Below are positions 34,251-42,994 of a stretch of 64,000 bases of DNA, in pieces; the first letter of the stretch is position 1, and every line of letters begins with the position of its first letter. The notes under the pieces are model-generated. The model was given only the letters and a program-made list of their open reading frames with translations, did no database searches and had not been told where the DNA came from. This DNA comes from Pseudopedobacter sp044361595 (lineage in GTDB: Bacteria; Bacteroidota; Bacteroidia; Sphingobacteriales; Sphingobacteriaceae): the NCBI GenBank assembly GCA_044361595.1, contig JBIKIN010000001.1, positions 62,001-126,000 on the forward strand, written 5' to 3'. Made by a program: the position numbers and the translations under genes.

Positions 34251-35081
34251 TTATAAAAAATTAATTTTAGCTAACTCTAACTGCATATCTTGCTGTAATT
34301 TATAAGCTTCCTTTTGCGCAGCTTCTGCAAAATCCTCGCCATTAGACGCAAAAATAATTGCCCTTGAAGAGTTAACTAATAATCCACAGTCTTTGGTTAT
34401 CCCATATTTACAAACATCGGCTAAAGAACCTCCTTGGCTACCTACCCCCGGCACTAATAAAAAATGATGAGGAGCTATGGCTCTTATTTCTTCAAAAGAC
34501 TTTGCTTTGGTTGCCCCTACTACAAACATTAAATTTTCATCAGTACCCCATTCTTGAGCTTTTTTAATTACAGACTCAAATAATTTTTCTCCATCGTAAT
34601 TCAATAACTGAAAATCCTGAGCACTTTGATTAGAGGTTAGTGCCAAAAGAATTACCCATTTATTTTTGAAATCTAAAAAAGGTTGAACAGAGTCTTTCCC
34701 CATGTACGGCGCAACGGTTACTGAATCAAAACTCATTTGAGAACTTTCTTGATCGAAAAATGCTTTTGCATACATGGAAGATGTATTTCCAATGTCGCCA
34801 CGTTTAGCGTCGGCTATGGTAAATATATCTTTTGGAATATAATTGATGGTTTTAATTAGCGATTGCCAGCCTGCCAATCCTCTACTTTCGTAAAATGCAG
34901 TATTTATTTTATAGGATACACACAAATGATGGGTAGCATCTATAATTTGCTTATTAAATTCAAAAACAGGATCATCAAAACTTAAAAGATGACTAGGTAT
35001 TTTCTCTACATCTGTATCTAACCCGATAGTTAAGAATGATTTCTTTAAACTAATTTGAGCTATTAATTCTTTACGTGTCAT
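34251..35081 (-). CDS. pyrF: Orotidine-5'-phosphate decarboxylase
   Basis: A 276-residue enzyme converting OMP to UMP, the last step of de novo pyrimidine synthesis. The catalytic block is FTIADAKRGDIGNTSSMYA, with the Lys-Asp pair; LTIGLDTD near the N-terminus and VPGVGSQGG near the phosphate site also fit. Length and sequence match the long 'type 2' PyrF rather than the ~230-residue E. coli type. It is transcribed divergently from rho. Confidence 0.95.
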   Translation of the reverse strand: MTRKELIAQISLKKSFLTIGLDTDVEKIPSHLLSFDDPVFEFNKQIIDATHHLCVSYKINTAFYESRGLAGWQSLIKTINYIPKDIFTIADAKRGDIGNTSSMYAKAFFDQESSQMSFDSVTVAPYMGKDSVQPFLDFKNKWVILLALTSNQSAQDFQLLNYDGEKLFESVIKKAQEWGTDENLMFVVGATKAKSFEEIRAIAPHHFLLVPGVGSQGGSLADVCKYGITKDCGLLVNSSRAIIFASNGEDFAEAAQKEAYKLQQDMQLELAKINFL

Positions 35082-35308
35082 TTTCTAAGGAGTAAATTAT
35101 GCCCAAAAGTGGTAAAATTTATAGGTAAGCAAAAAAAAACAAGATAAAAATTTTTTAATTACAATATATTCGATATTATTGCATCATAATCTCAATTTAT
35201 CCTGTGTCTACGGATTAAGTCGTAACAAAATATCAAAAAAGTTTTTAGGTCACACTTACCCCAACTAGATAAATCAAAAAAAATAATTCTTGACAATAAT
35301 TCATATTA

Positions 35309-36868
35309 ATGTTTAATACAAACGAATTGAACGATAAGCTTGTCTCTGAGCTACGTGAAATTGCTAAAAGCTTTGGTGTAGAAAATACCGATGCCTTACG
35401 TAAGGCCGAATTAATTATTAAAATTAACGAGCAACAAGACCTCATTAAGGCCGCTAAAGGTGAAACCGAATCAGCGCAAGCAGTAGTAACTACCGAAAGT
35501 GTAGATACAGCCGAAGACGAAAAACCTAAGAAAAGAGCTAGAACAACTGTAAAAGCTTTACCTGTAGAGCGTAAAACGTCTGCTAAAGATGATGTTAACT
35601 TATTTGATTCGGGATCTAAAAGCAACGAAGAAAGCACACCAACAAGCTACAGCAAACCAGAATCTATAGCAGAAAGCACAGAAAAATCTGAGCAAAAAGC
35701 AATCAGACCAGATAGAAACTCAAAACAAAGAAATCAAGATTCTGCTTTTGATTTTGATAATGTAATTATAAATGAAGGTGTTTTAGAAATTATGCCTGAT
35801 GGTTATGGTTTCCTAAGATCTTCTGACTATAATTATTTAACCTCTCCTGATGATATTTACGTATCTCAATCTCAAATCAAATTATTTGGTTTAAAAACTG
35901 GAGACACCGTAAGAGGAAGTATTCGTCCACCAAAAGAGGGAGAAAAATATTTCCCTTTAGTAAGAGTAGAGTCTATAAACGGAAGAGTGCCAGCCGAAGT
36001 AAGAGATCGTGTTCCTTTTGATTTTTTAACTCCCCTATTCCCAACGGAGCGTTTAAATTTATTTATGAAACCGGCAGATTATTCTACCAGAATTATGGAT
36101 TTATTTACTCCAATTGGTAAAGGCCAGCGTGGGTTGATTGTTGCGCAGCCTAAAACGGGTAAAACTAACTTATTAAAAGAAGTGGCAAATGCCATTGCAG
36201 CTAATCATCCCGAGGTTTATTTGATTATTTTATTAATTGATGAACGCCCTGAAGAGGTTACAGATATGGCAAGAAGTGTTAGGGCAGAGGTTGTATCTTC
36301 TACTTTTGATGAACCTGCTGAGAGACATGTGAAAATTGCAAACATTGTTTTAGAAAAGGCCAAAAGAATGGTAGAGTGTGGCCACGATGTGGTTATCCTT
36401 TTAGATTCTATCACACGTTTAGCTAGAGCATATAATACGGTTGCACCAGCATCTGGTAAAATATTATCGGGTGGTGTGGATGCAAATGCATTACATAAGC
36501 CAAAAAGATTTTTTGGAGCTGCAAGAAATATTGAAGATGGTGGTTCTTTAACTATTTTAGCAACGGCCTTAACAGAAACTGGCTCTAAAATGGATGAGGT
36601 TATTTTTGAAGAATTTAAAGGTACTGGTAATATGGAGCTTCAGTTAGACCGTAAGTTGTCTAATAAGCGTATATTCCCAGCAATAGATTTAACAGCTTCT
36701 AGTACAAGAAGAGACGATTTATTATTAGATAAAGAAACCCTACAAAGGCTTTGGATTTTAAGAAACCACTTAGCAGACATGAACCCTCAAGAAGCTATGG
36801 AATTCTTGCTAACGCAAGTTAGAGGAACAAAATCTAATGAAGAGTTTTTAATCTCGATGAATAACTAA
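35309..36868 (+). CDS. rho: Transcription termination factor Rho
   Basis: A 519-residue hexameric RNA helicase. Order: N-terminal Rho_N helical domain (ELREIAKSFGVENTDALRKAELI), a charged low-complexity insertion (about residues 50-145, KKRARTTVKALPVERK ... RPDRNSKQRNQD), the RNA-binding cold-shock domain (GVLEIMPDGYGFLRS), then the ATPase with Walker A VAQPKTGKTN, Walker B VVILLDSITRLARAYN, and the secondary RNA-binding loops (SGGVDANALHKPK). It is about 100 residues longer than E. coli Rho because of the insertion, typical of Bacteroidota. A hairpin follows. Confidence 0.97.
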   Translation: MFNTNELNDKLVSELREIAKSFGVENTDALRKAELIIKINEQQDLIKAAKGETESAQAVVTTESVDTAEDEKPKKRARTTVKALPVERKTSAKDDVNLFDSGSKSNEESTPTSYSKPESIAESTEKSEQKAIRPDRNSKQRNQDSAFDFDNVIINEGVLEIMPDGYGFLRSSDYNYLTSPDDIYVSQSQIKLFGLKTGDTVRGSIRPPKEGEKYFPLVRVESINGRVPAEVRDRVPFDFLTPLFPTERLNLFMKPADYSTRIMDLFTPIGKGQRGLIVAQPKTGKTNLLKEVANAIAANHPEVYLIILLIDERPEEVTDMARSVRAEVVSSTFDEPAERHVKIANIVLEKAKRMVECGHDVVILLDSITRLARAYNTVAPASGKILSGGVDANALHKPKRFFGAARNIEDGGSLTILATALTETGSKMDEVIFEEFKGTGNMELQLDRKLSNKRIFPAIDLTASSTRRDDLLLDKETLQRLWILRNHLADMNPQEAMEFLLTQVRGTKSNEEFLISMNN

Positions 36869-36890
36869 AAGGAAATTAGGTAAAAGATAC

Positions 36891-36920
36891 AGGTTTAAGG
36901 TGCAAAGCCTTAAACCTTTT
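36891..36920 (+). terminator. Hairpin after rho, repeat-like
   Basis: AGGTTTAAGG and CCTTAAACCT form a 10-bp stem with a 7-nt loop, then TTTTATCTT. The flanks (GTAAAAGAT... and ...TTATCTTAAACC) give it the look of a dispersed hairpin repeat. Termination before pssA is plausible but the T-run is short. Confidence 0.55.
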
Positions 36921-36940
36921 ATCTTAAACCCAAAACCCTT

Positions 36941-37615
36941 ATGAATATAAAAAAACATATTCCTAATGCAATTACCTGTGGTAACCTATTTTCTGGTTGT
37001 GTAGGTATTGTTTATGCATTTAACGGCAACCTTAAAATAGTTGCCTTTTTTGTTTTAATATCAGGCATATTAGATTTCTTTGATGGTTTTGTTGCTCGAC
37101 TGTTAAATGTAAAATCTGAAATTGGTAAAGAATTAGACTCTTTAGCAGATGTTGTAAGTTTTGGTTTTTTACCCGGAGTTATTATTTTCCAAATGTTACA
37201 AAACCTTCAAATGGGAAATTGGTCTTATATTGGTTTTTGTATTGCTATTTTTTCTGCGATTAGATTAGCGAAATTTAATATCGACACTAGACAAACACAA
37301 GATTTTATTGGCCTTAATACACCAACAAATACCTTTTTTATCATATCATTACCTTGGCTAATAGAAGATTATTCATTTATTAATAATGCTTATTTATTAA
37401 TAGTATTTACTTTAATAACTTCTTATTTATTGGTTAGCGAAATCAGATTATTCTCGCTTAAATTTAATGGCCTAGCTTGGGCACAAAATAAATACAAATT
37501 CATTTTAATAATAATATCTATAGTTTTATTGGCTTTTATTAAATTTGCGGCAATTCCTATAATATTAGTATTATATATTTTATTCTCACAATTACACTTT
37601 AAATACACAAAATGA
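36941..37615 (+). CDS. pssA: CDP-diacylglycerol-serine O-phosphatidyltransferase
   Basis: A 224-residue integral membrane enzyme making phosphatidylserine, the precursor of phosphatidylethanolamine. The CDP-alcohol phosphotransferase signature is complete: DFFDGFVARLLN ... GKELDSLADVVSFGF (DG-AR-8X-G-3X-D-3X-D). Six to seven hydrophobic segments follow. It overlaps purS by 4 nt (ATGA). Confidence 0.93.
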   Translation: MNIKKHIPNAITCGNLFSGCVGIVYAFNGNLKIVAFFVLISGILDFFDGFVARLLNVKSEIGKELDSLADVVSFGFLPGVIIFQMLQNLQMGNWSYIGFCIAIFSAIRLAKFNIDTRQTQDFIGLNTPTNTFFIISLPWLIEDYSFINNAYLLIVFTLITSYLLVSEIRLFSLKFNGLAWAQNKYKFILIIISIVLLAFIKFAAIPIILVLYILFSQLHFKYTK

Positions 37616-37866
37616 AAAAATTTATCGCTCATATTGACGTAATGCCATTAAAAGAAATTTTAGACCCACAAGGAAAAGCAGTAACTGGAAGTATGAAAAA
37701 TTTAGAATTGGCAGAAATAAGTAATGTAAGAATTGGTCGTCACATCACTTTAGAAATAGAGGCAGCAAATCAAGATATAGCAACAGAAAAGGTAGATACA
37801 GCTTGTAAAAAGTTATTAGCAAACCTGATTATGGAAAATTACTCTTTTAAAATAGAGGAGCTTTAG
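37612..37866 (+). CDS. purS: Phosphoribosylformylglycinamidine synthase subunit PurS
   Basis: An 84-residue protein with the PurS pattern: FIAHIDVMPLKEILDPQGKA, then VTGSMKNLELAEISNVRIGRH and a C-terminal CKKLLANLIMENYSF. PurS bridges PurQ and PurL in purine synthesis. Neither partner is in the window. It is translationally coupled to pssA, and its stop overlaps that of the convergent Hpt gene by 4 nt. Confidence 0.92.
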   Translation: MKKFIAHIDVMPLKEILDPQGKAVTGSMKNLELAEISNVRIGRHITLEIEAANQDIATEKVDTACKKLLANLIMENYSFKIEEL

Positions 37867-38234
37867 TCATTGGCTAGAAGCTCTTCTTTCTTTTCTTGTA
37901 ATTTAGCATATATGTTGTCAAAAGATTGATATAAATCATTAAAATCGCTAGATAATCCTTCAAAATCTTTTTGTTCTCTAGCTCTTTGTTCAATAGTACT
38001 CATTAGCTCTCTACCAGCTTCAATACCCATAAATGTAAAAGTGGGTTTTAATTTGTGAGCAGTTTGTGCAATTCTTTCCCAATTTTTTTCTTCTATAGCA
38101 TTTTTCAAATCACTTGCATAACCTGGTGTTTGAGCAATAAATAGGTCAATCATATCAACCATAAATTCTACATTTTCGCTTGCCACTTCTTTTAAATAAG
38201 TTAAGTCTATAATTATATTATCGTATTTACTCAT
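37863..38234 (-). CDS. Stand-alone Hpt phosphotransfer protein
   Basis: A 123-residue four-helix protein with the Hpt phosphorylation motif AQTAHKLKPTFTFMG (His in HxLKP). It relays phosphate between hybrid histidine kinases and response regulators. There is no kinase next to it, so its partners are encoded elsewhere. Its start overlaps the end of folK by 8 nt, an odd pairing of signalling and folate genes that may be only convenience. Confidence 0.88.
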   Translation of the reverse strand: MSKYDNIIIDLTYLKEVASENVEFMVDMIDLFIAQTPGYASDLKNAIEEKNWERIAQTAHKLKPTFTFMGIEAGRELMSTIEQRAREQKDFEGLSSDFNDLYQSFDNIYAKLQEKKEELLAND

Positions 38235-38730
38235 TAACGGTAGTTATTTTGTTTAATTTTTTGGCTTTCAATGTATCTGTACAAATACGATTTAAATTAA
38301 TAATTGTTTCATTAAATATTGGATGTTTAAAATTAGGTAAGATTTCTTCCAAAGGCGATAATACAAATTTTCTTTCTGATAAACGTGGGTGCGGGATAAT
38401 TAATATTTCTGAATTAATAATATCATCATTAAAAAAAAGAATGTCAATATCTATAATTCTAGCGCCCCATTTCTCTTCCCTAACTCTGCCTAGTCTGTTT
38501 TCAATCTTTTGGGTAATCGCCAAAGCTTCAAAAGGATCAAGTAATGTCTCTATTAATAAAGCAATATTAAAATAACTTGGTTGATTAGTTACACCCCAAG
38601 CTTCGGTTTCGTAAATAGAAGAAATTAACTCAATATTCCCGAGTTCAATTTTCAAACTTTTAATACTTTCATTAAGATTAAAAGTTCTGTCTCCTAAATT
38701 TGTTCCAATTGAGAGGCAAATCTTATTCAT
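38227..38730 (-). CDS. folK: 2-amino-4-hydroxy-6-hydroxymethyldihydropteridine diphosphokinase
   Basis: A 167-residue HPPK of the folate pathway that pyrophosphorylates 6-hydroxymethyl-dihydropterin. Landmarks: ICLSIGTNLGDR at the N-terminus, YETEAWGVTNQPSYFN, and the signature KWGARIIDIDILFF with the Mg-binding Asp pair, then IPHPRLSERKFVLSPL. Normal length. It heads a two-gene unit with the Hpt gene and is divergent from sppA. Confidence 0.95.
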   Translation of the reverse strand: MNKICLSIGTNLGDRTFNLNESIKSLKIELGNIELISSIYETEAWGVTNQPSYFNIALLIETLLDPFEALAITQKIENRLGRVREEKWGARIIDIDILFFNDDIINSEILIIPHPRLSERKFVLSPLEEILPNFKHPIFNETIINLNRICTDTLKAKKLNKITTVNE

Positions 38731-38769
38731 AAATGATGTAACAAAAACATTTAATAGCTATCTAAAATT

Positions 38770-38777
38770 TATATTTG
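38770..38777 (+). promoter_or_regulatory. Candidate -7 box for sppA
   Basis: TATATTTG matches the Bacteroidota -7 consensus TAnnTTTG and ends 27 bp before the sppA start codon. No clear -33 TTTG is seen at the usual spacing, so this is a partial match. Confidence 0.4.
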
Positions 38778-38804
38778 CAAAATAGCACTTTTAAAAAATA
38801 AAAA

Positions 38805-40565
38805 ATGAAACAGTTCTTCAAATTTGTTTTCGCATCTATGGTAGGTATTATTTTATCTACTATTTTACTTTTTGTGTTTCTTATAGCCGGTATTACCGCG
38901 GTTGTAAGTAGCAGCGAGGAGAAGGTAGAATTATCAGAAAACACCATTTTACATTTAAATTTAAACGTTCCTATTATAGAGCGTAGCACCGATAGCCCGC
39001 TAGATAATTTAGACTTAGGTCCTTTTAAAGGAGAAAAAGTTATTGGCTTAGATGATCTTTTAAAAAGCATAAAAAATGCTAAAGATGACAATAACATTAA
39101 GGGTATTTATTTAGATGTGAGCTACCTAATGACAGGTTTAGCAACTATTGAAGAAATTAGAGATGCTTTAATAGATTTTAAAAAATCTAAAAAATTTATT
39201 TACGCTTACAGCGAGGTTTACACACAAAGTGCTTATTATTTAGCGTCAACAGCTGATAAAATATATCTAAACCCGCAAGGCCTATTAGAATTAAAAGGGT
39301 TTAATGCAGAAGTTACCTTCTATAAAGGTGCTTTAGACAAGTTAGGAATAGAAGCACAAATAATAAAGGTAGGAACTTTCAAAAGTGCTGTAGAGCCGTT
39401 TATCTTAGAAAAAATGAGCGATGCTAATAAATTACAACAAAAAGAGCTTCTTACTTCATTGTATAATCATTTCACTCTAAATATTGCCCAAAGTAGAAAG
39501 TTACCGCAAGAAACAGTAATTAATATCGCTAACAATTTATTATGTCAATCGCCTCAGGATGCTGTAGACTTAAAGCTAATTGATGCTTTAAAATATAAAG
39601 ATGAAGTTTTGATAGAATTAAAAGAAAAAACGAATATAAAAGAAGAGGACAATTTAAAAACAGTAACCCTTTCCGACTATGCAGAAACTGTTAAATCAGT
39701 TTCTACAGCAAAGGACAGAATAGCTATTATTTATGCAAATGGAGATATAACTGGCGGAGAAGGTGATGAAACAACAATTGGATCTGAAGGAATTTCTAAA
39801 GCGTTAAGAAATGCCAGATTAGATGATAAGGTAAAAGCCGTAGTATTAAGAGTAAATAGTCCTGGTGGTAGCTCTTTAGCATCTGATGTAATTTGGAGAG
39901 AAGTTGCTTTAACCAAAAAAGTAAAACCAATTATTGTTTCTATGGGCGATTATGCTGCCTCTGGAGGATATTATATTGCTTGCGCCGCAGATTCAATTTT
40001 TGCTGAACCTAATACCATTACAGGCTCTATAGGTGTGTTTGCTATTATACCAAACATGAAAGGTCTATTAAACGATAAAATGGGTATCACTTTTGATGGG
40101 GTTAAAACTGGAGAGTTTTCTGATTTTGGAAATTTAACCAGACCATTAACACCAGCAGAAAGAATGATTTTTCAAAATCAAGTAAACAGAACTTATCAAG
40201 ACTTTACTAAGATTGTTTCGCAAGGAAGAAAAATTCCTCAATCTTATGTAGATAGCATTGGACAAGGTAGAGTTTGGACTGGCGAACAGGCTGTAAAATT
40301 AAAACTAGTTGATAGAATTGGTCATATTGATGACGCAATTGAATCAGCCGCTAAAAAAGCCAAATTAAAAGAATACAAAATTGTTAAATATCCAGATATT
40401 GATAAAGGCTTCTTAGGCTTAGCTAGTAAAGGTAGCGATCAGATTAGAACCTACATGGTTAAAAAAGAATTGGGTGTTAGTTATCAATATTATCAAAAAA
40501 TTAAAGAAGTAGCTAATATAAATGGCTTGCAAGCTCGTATGCCATTTCAATTGGTGATAGATTAA
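38805..40565 (+). CDS. sppA: Signal peptide peptidase SppA, 67K type
   Basis: A 586-residue membrane-anchored serine/lysine protease that degrades cleaved signal peptides. An N-terminal membrane segment (about residues 8-32) is followed by two tandem ClpP-like domains. The catalytic Lys lies in VGTFKSAVEP (about 192) of the first repeat and the nucleophile Ser in DYAASGGYYIA (about 385) of the second, preceded by VNSPGGSSLAS; this split dyad matches E. coli SppA. A strong terminator follows. Confidence 0.94.
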   Translation: MKQFFKFVFASMVGIILSTILLFVFLIAGITAVVSSSEEKVELSENTILHLNLNVPIIERSTDSPLDNLDLGPFKGEKVIGLDDLLKSIKNAKDDNNIKGIYLDVSYLMTGLATIEEIRDALIDFKKSKKFIYAYSEVYTQSAYYLASTADKIYLNPQGLLELKGFNAEVTFYKGALDKLGIEAQIIKVGTFKSAVEPFILEKMSDANKLQQKELLTSLYNHFTLNIAQSRKLPQETVINIANNLLCQSPQDAVDLKLIDALKYKDEVLIELKEKTNIKEEDNLKTVTLSDYAETVKSVSTAKDRIAIIYANGDITGGEGDETTIGSEGISKALRNARLDDKVKAVVLRVNSPGGSSLASDVIWREVALTKKVKPIIVSMGDYAASGGYYIACAADSIFAEPNTITGSIGVFAIIPNMKGLLNDKMGITFDGVKTGEFSDFGNLTRPLTPAERMIFQNQVNRTYQDFTKIVSQGRKIPQSYVDSIGQGRVWTGEQAVKLKLVDRIGHIDDAIESAAKKAKLKEYKIVKYPDIDKGFLGLASKGSDQIRTYMVKKELGVSYQYYQKIKEVANINGLQARMPFQLVID

Positions 40566-40584
40566 ATTCTTAAAGTAGAGATTA

Positions 40585-40619
40585 AAGCCTGCTATTGATA
40601 TAATTAGCAGGCTTTTTTT
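40585..40619 (+). terminator. Rho-independent terminator after sppA
   Basis: AAGCCTGCTA and TAGCAGGCTT form a perfect 10-bp stem (40585-40594 with 40605-40614), followed by T5. Confidence 0.9.
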
Positions 40620-40770
40620 GTTAAAATCATTCCTTTTAAAACATCAATATTCTGCCTAAATTATCTTAAAATTCTTGGTTTAGAAATCAATGAAATGTAT
40701 TAAAATAATTTTAACGAATTAACAATAATATCATAAATGCACATTATTTTAGCAGTAACTAATTTGCATC

Positions 40771-42927
40771 ATGAATAACGATTTTATAAATCATTTAATT
40801 AAAGAATTTCAGCTACCGCTAAATAATCCAATATTAGTATTTTCTACCATATTATTAATTATTTTACTATCCCCCGTCCTACTCAGAAAACTTAAAATAC
40901 CTGGTATTATTGGTTTAATAGTTTCCGGAACTATAATTGGTCCACATGGTTTTAATGTATTAGAAAAAACGTCGGCAATACAACTGTTCTCTACTATCGG
41001 CTTGCTTTATATCATGTTTATTGCTGGCCTAGAGCTAGATATGAGCGACTTTAAAAAAAACAAAAACAAAAGTCTAATATTTGGCTTCCTAACCTTTATT
41101 ATTCCAATTAGTATAGGTTTACCAATATGTTATTATGTATTGGGCTATGCTTTAAATACCAGTATTTTAACCGCTAGTATGTTTGCAACACATACTTTAA
41201 TTGCTTACCCAATTATTAGCAAATTTGGTATTACTAAAAATGAATCTGTTGCGGTTGCTGTAGGCGCAACCATTTTAACAGATACAGCAGTTTTAATAAT
41301 TCTAGCAATTATTATTGGATCAGAAAAAGGAACCTTAAATACAGAATTTTGGATTAGATTAATATCATCATTAACCATATTTATGGGAATTATGTTCTTA
41401 ATAATCCCTAGGGTTGCAAAATGGTTCTTTTCTAAACTAGATAGTGAAAAAAATTCTCATTATGTATTTGTATTATCTGTAGTTTTCTTTGCTGCTTTTT
41501 TGGCCGAAGTTGCAGGTGTGGAGCCTATTATAGGTGCTTTTATGGCTGGCTTAGCTTTAAATAAATTAATACCGCATTCATCTGCTTTAATGAATAGGAT
41601 AGAATTTGTAGGAAATGCAATTTTTATACCATTCTTTTTGATAAGTGTAGGTATGCTAGTTGATTTAAGTGTACTTTTTAAAGGAACCAATACTATTATT
41701 ATTGCGGCTGTTTTAACTGTTTTTGCAATTTTCGGAAAATGGCTTGCCGCATGGATAGCTCAACTGTTATTCAATTTCTCATCTACACAACGTCAAGTTA
41801 TGTTTGGTTTAAGTACTGCACATGCCGCGGCTACTTTAGCTATAATTTTAGTAGGTTTTAAAGTAGGAATTATAGATGAATATATTCTAAACGGAACCAT
41901 TATTTTAATATTGGTTACCTGTTTAATAGCATCTTTTGTCACAGAAAACGCTGCAAAACAACTTATTTTGGAAGACGATACTGAAACTAGTGTAAGTATG
42001 ATTAAGAATGAAGCCTCAAAGCAAGAGAATATTTTGGTGCCTCTTTCAAGCTATAATAACTTAGAGTTAATATTAGACTTAGTTAGTTTATTTAAAAATA
42101 AAAAATCAAACACGCCTATCACGCTCCTTTCTGTGGTTCCCGATAACGATACTGCAGAATTTAATTTAAACAAGGCAAGAAAGAAACTAAATGACACCAT
42201 AAAATATGCTTCGGCAAGTGAAATTAATTTAGACATAGCTGTTACCATAGATTTTAATATTGTAGGTGGAATTGTACGTACCGCCAAAGAAAAATCATCT
42301 AATTTAATATTATCTGGATGGCCACAAAAAACTTCATTAATTGATAAATTTTTAGGCGATAATCATACGGCTAGCATTATAGAGAATTTAAATAAGGATG
42401 TATTTGCCTGCCATATTCAAAAACCTTTAGTTACGTTAGAGCGGATTTTAGTTATTTCTCCACCGCTAGCAGAGTATGAGTTTGGCTTTAAAGTTTGGCT
42501 ATCTAAAGTACATTTATTCGCTAAAGAATTAAGTTTGCCTGTTTTATTTATTTGTGATGAAAATACCCAAACTGTACTACAAAAGTTAATTAAGGAAGGA
42601 AAATTTGGTTTTAATAATAGCTATCAAATTCCAGAAAATTGGGATAATCTATTCCCTTTAAAAGCAAAAATTAAACAAACCGATTTAGTTTTTATGGTTA
42701 GCACAAGAAAAGGAGCCGTTTCTTACCATAATATTTTAGATAATATTGAAACTAAATTGGAAAAGTATTATCCAGAAAACAATAAAATTTTGGTTTACCC
42801 ACAAACAGAAAATGCAGAACATGTTTATACAGAGTATGATGATATGCGAGCGGAAACTTTAACTAAAGGCTTACAGACTATTAAGAAAGTTAAAAGTGGA
42901 ATTTTCAGAATTTTTAAAAAGAAATGA
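40771..42927 (+). CDS. CPA2 family cation:proton antiporter with cytoplasmic USP-like domain
   Basis: A 718-residue protein. Residues about 15-400 form about twelve membrane segments of a Na+/H+ exchanger domain (IPGIIGLIVSGTIIGPHGF, AGLELDMSDFKKN, AEVAGVEPIIGAFMAGLALN). From about 420 on is a soluble region with two universal-stress-like folds (NILVPLSSYNNLELILDLVSL; NLILSGWPQKTSLIDKFLGD with the phosphate-loop pattern). It probably exchanges K+ or Na+ for H+ with the tail as a regulatory sensor. It is monocistronic. Confidence 0.9.
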   Translation: MNNDFINHLIKEFQLPLNNPILVFSTILLIILLSPVLLRKLKIPGIIGLIVSGTIIGPHGFNVLEKTSAIQLFSTIGLLYIMFIAGLELDMSDFKKNKNKSLIFGFLTFIIPISIGLPICYYVLGYALNTSILTASMFATHTLIAYPIISKFGITKNESVAVAVGATILTDTAVLIILAIIIGSEKGTLNTEFWIRLISSLTIFMGIMFLIIPRVAKWFFSKLDSEKNSHYVFVLSVVFFAAFLAEVAGVEPIIGAFMAGLALNKLIPHSSALMNRIEFVGNAIFIPFFLISVGMLVDLSVLFKGTNTIIIAAVLTVFAIFGKWLAAWIAQLLFNFSSTQRQVMFGLSTAHAAATLAIILVGFKVGIIDEYILNGTIILILVTCLIASFVTENAAKQLILEDDTETSVSMIKNEASKQENILVPLSSYNNLELILDLVSLFKNKKSNTPITLLSVVPDNDTAEFNLNKARKKLNDTIKYASASEINLDIAVTIDFNIVGGIVRTAKEKSSNLILSGWPQKTSLIDKFLGDNHTASIIENLNKDVFACHIQKPLVTLERILVISPPLAEYEFGFKVWLSKVHLFAKELSLPVLFICDENTQTVLQKLIKEGKFGFNNSYQIPENWDNLFPLKAKIKQTDLVFMVSTRKGAVSYHNILDNIETKLEKYYPENNKILVYPQTENAEHVYTEYDDMRAETLTKGLQTIKKVKSGIFRIFKKK

Positions 42928-42960
42928 CCGTTAAAGCTTCTTAAAAATTTTGGAATTTAG

Positions 42961-42968
42961 TAATTTTG
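42961..42968 (+). promoter_or_regulatory. Candidate -7 box for the aromatic amino acid hydroxylase gene
   Basis: TAATTTTG fits TAnnTTTG and ends 26 bp before the start codon at 42995. No good -33 element is seen. Confidence 0.4.
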
Positions 42969-42994
42969 CCTAACCACTATATATCCTAAATAAC

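Noticed and set aside
35245..35637. A 130-codon minus-strand frame over the start of rho
   Set aside because: It is antisense to the well-conserved Rho N-terminus and its low-complexity insert; no signal of its own.
40650..40680. ATCTTAAA before the CPA2 antiporter as a fourth PUL motif
   Set aside because: Only the 8-bp core matches, there is no second copy at 21-22 bp and the G-rich half is missing; expected by chance in this AT-rich DNA.
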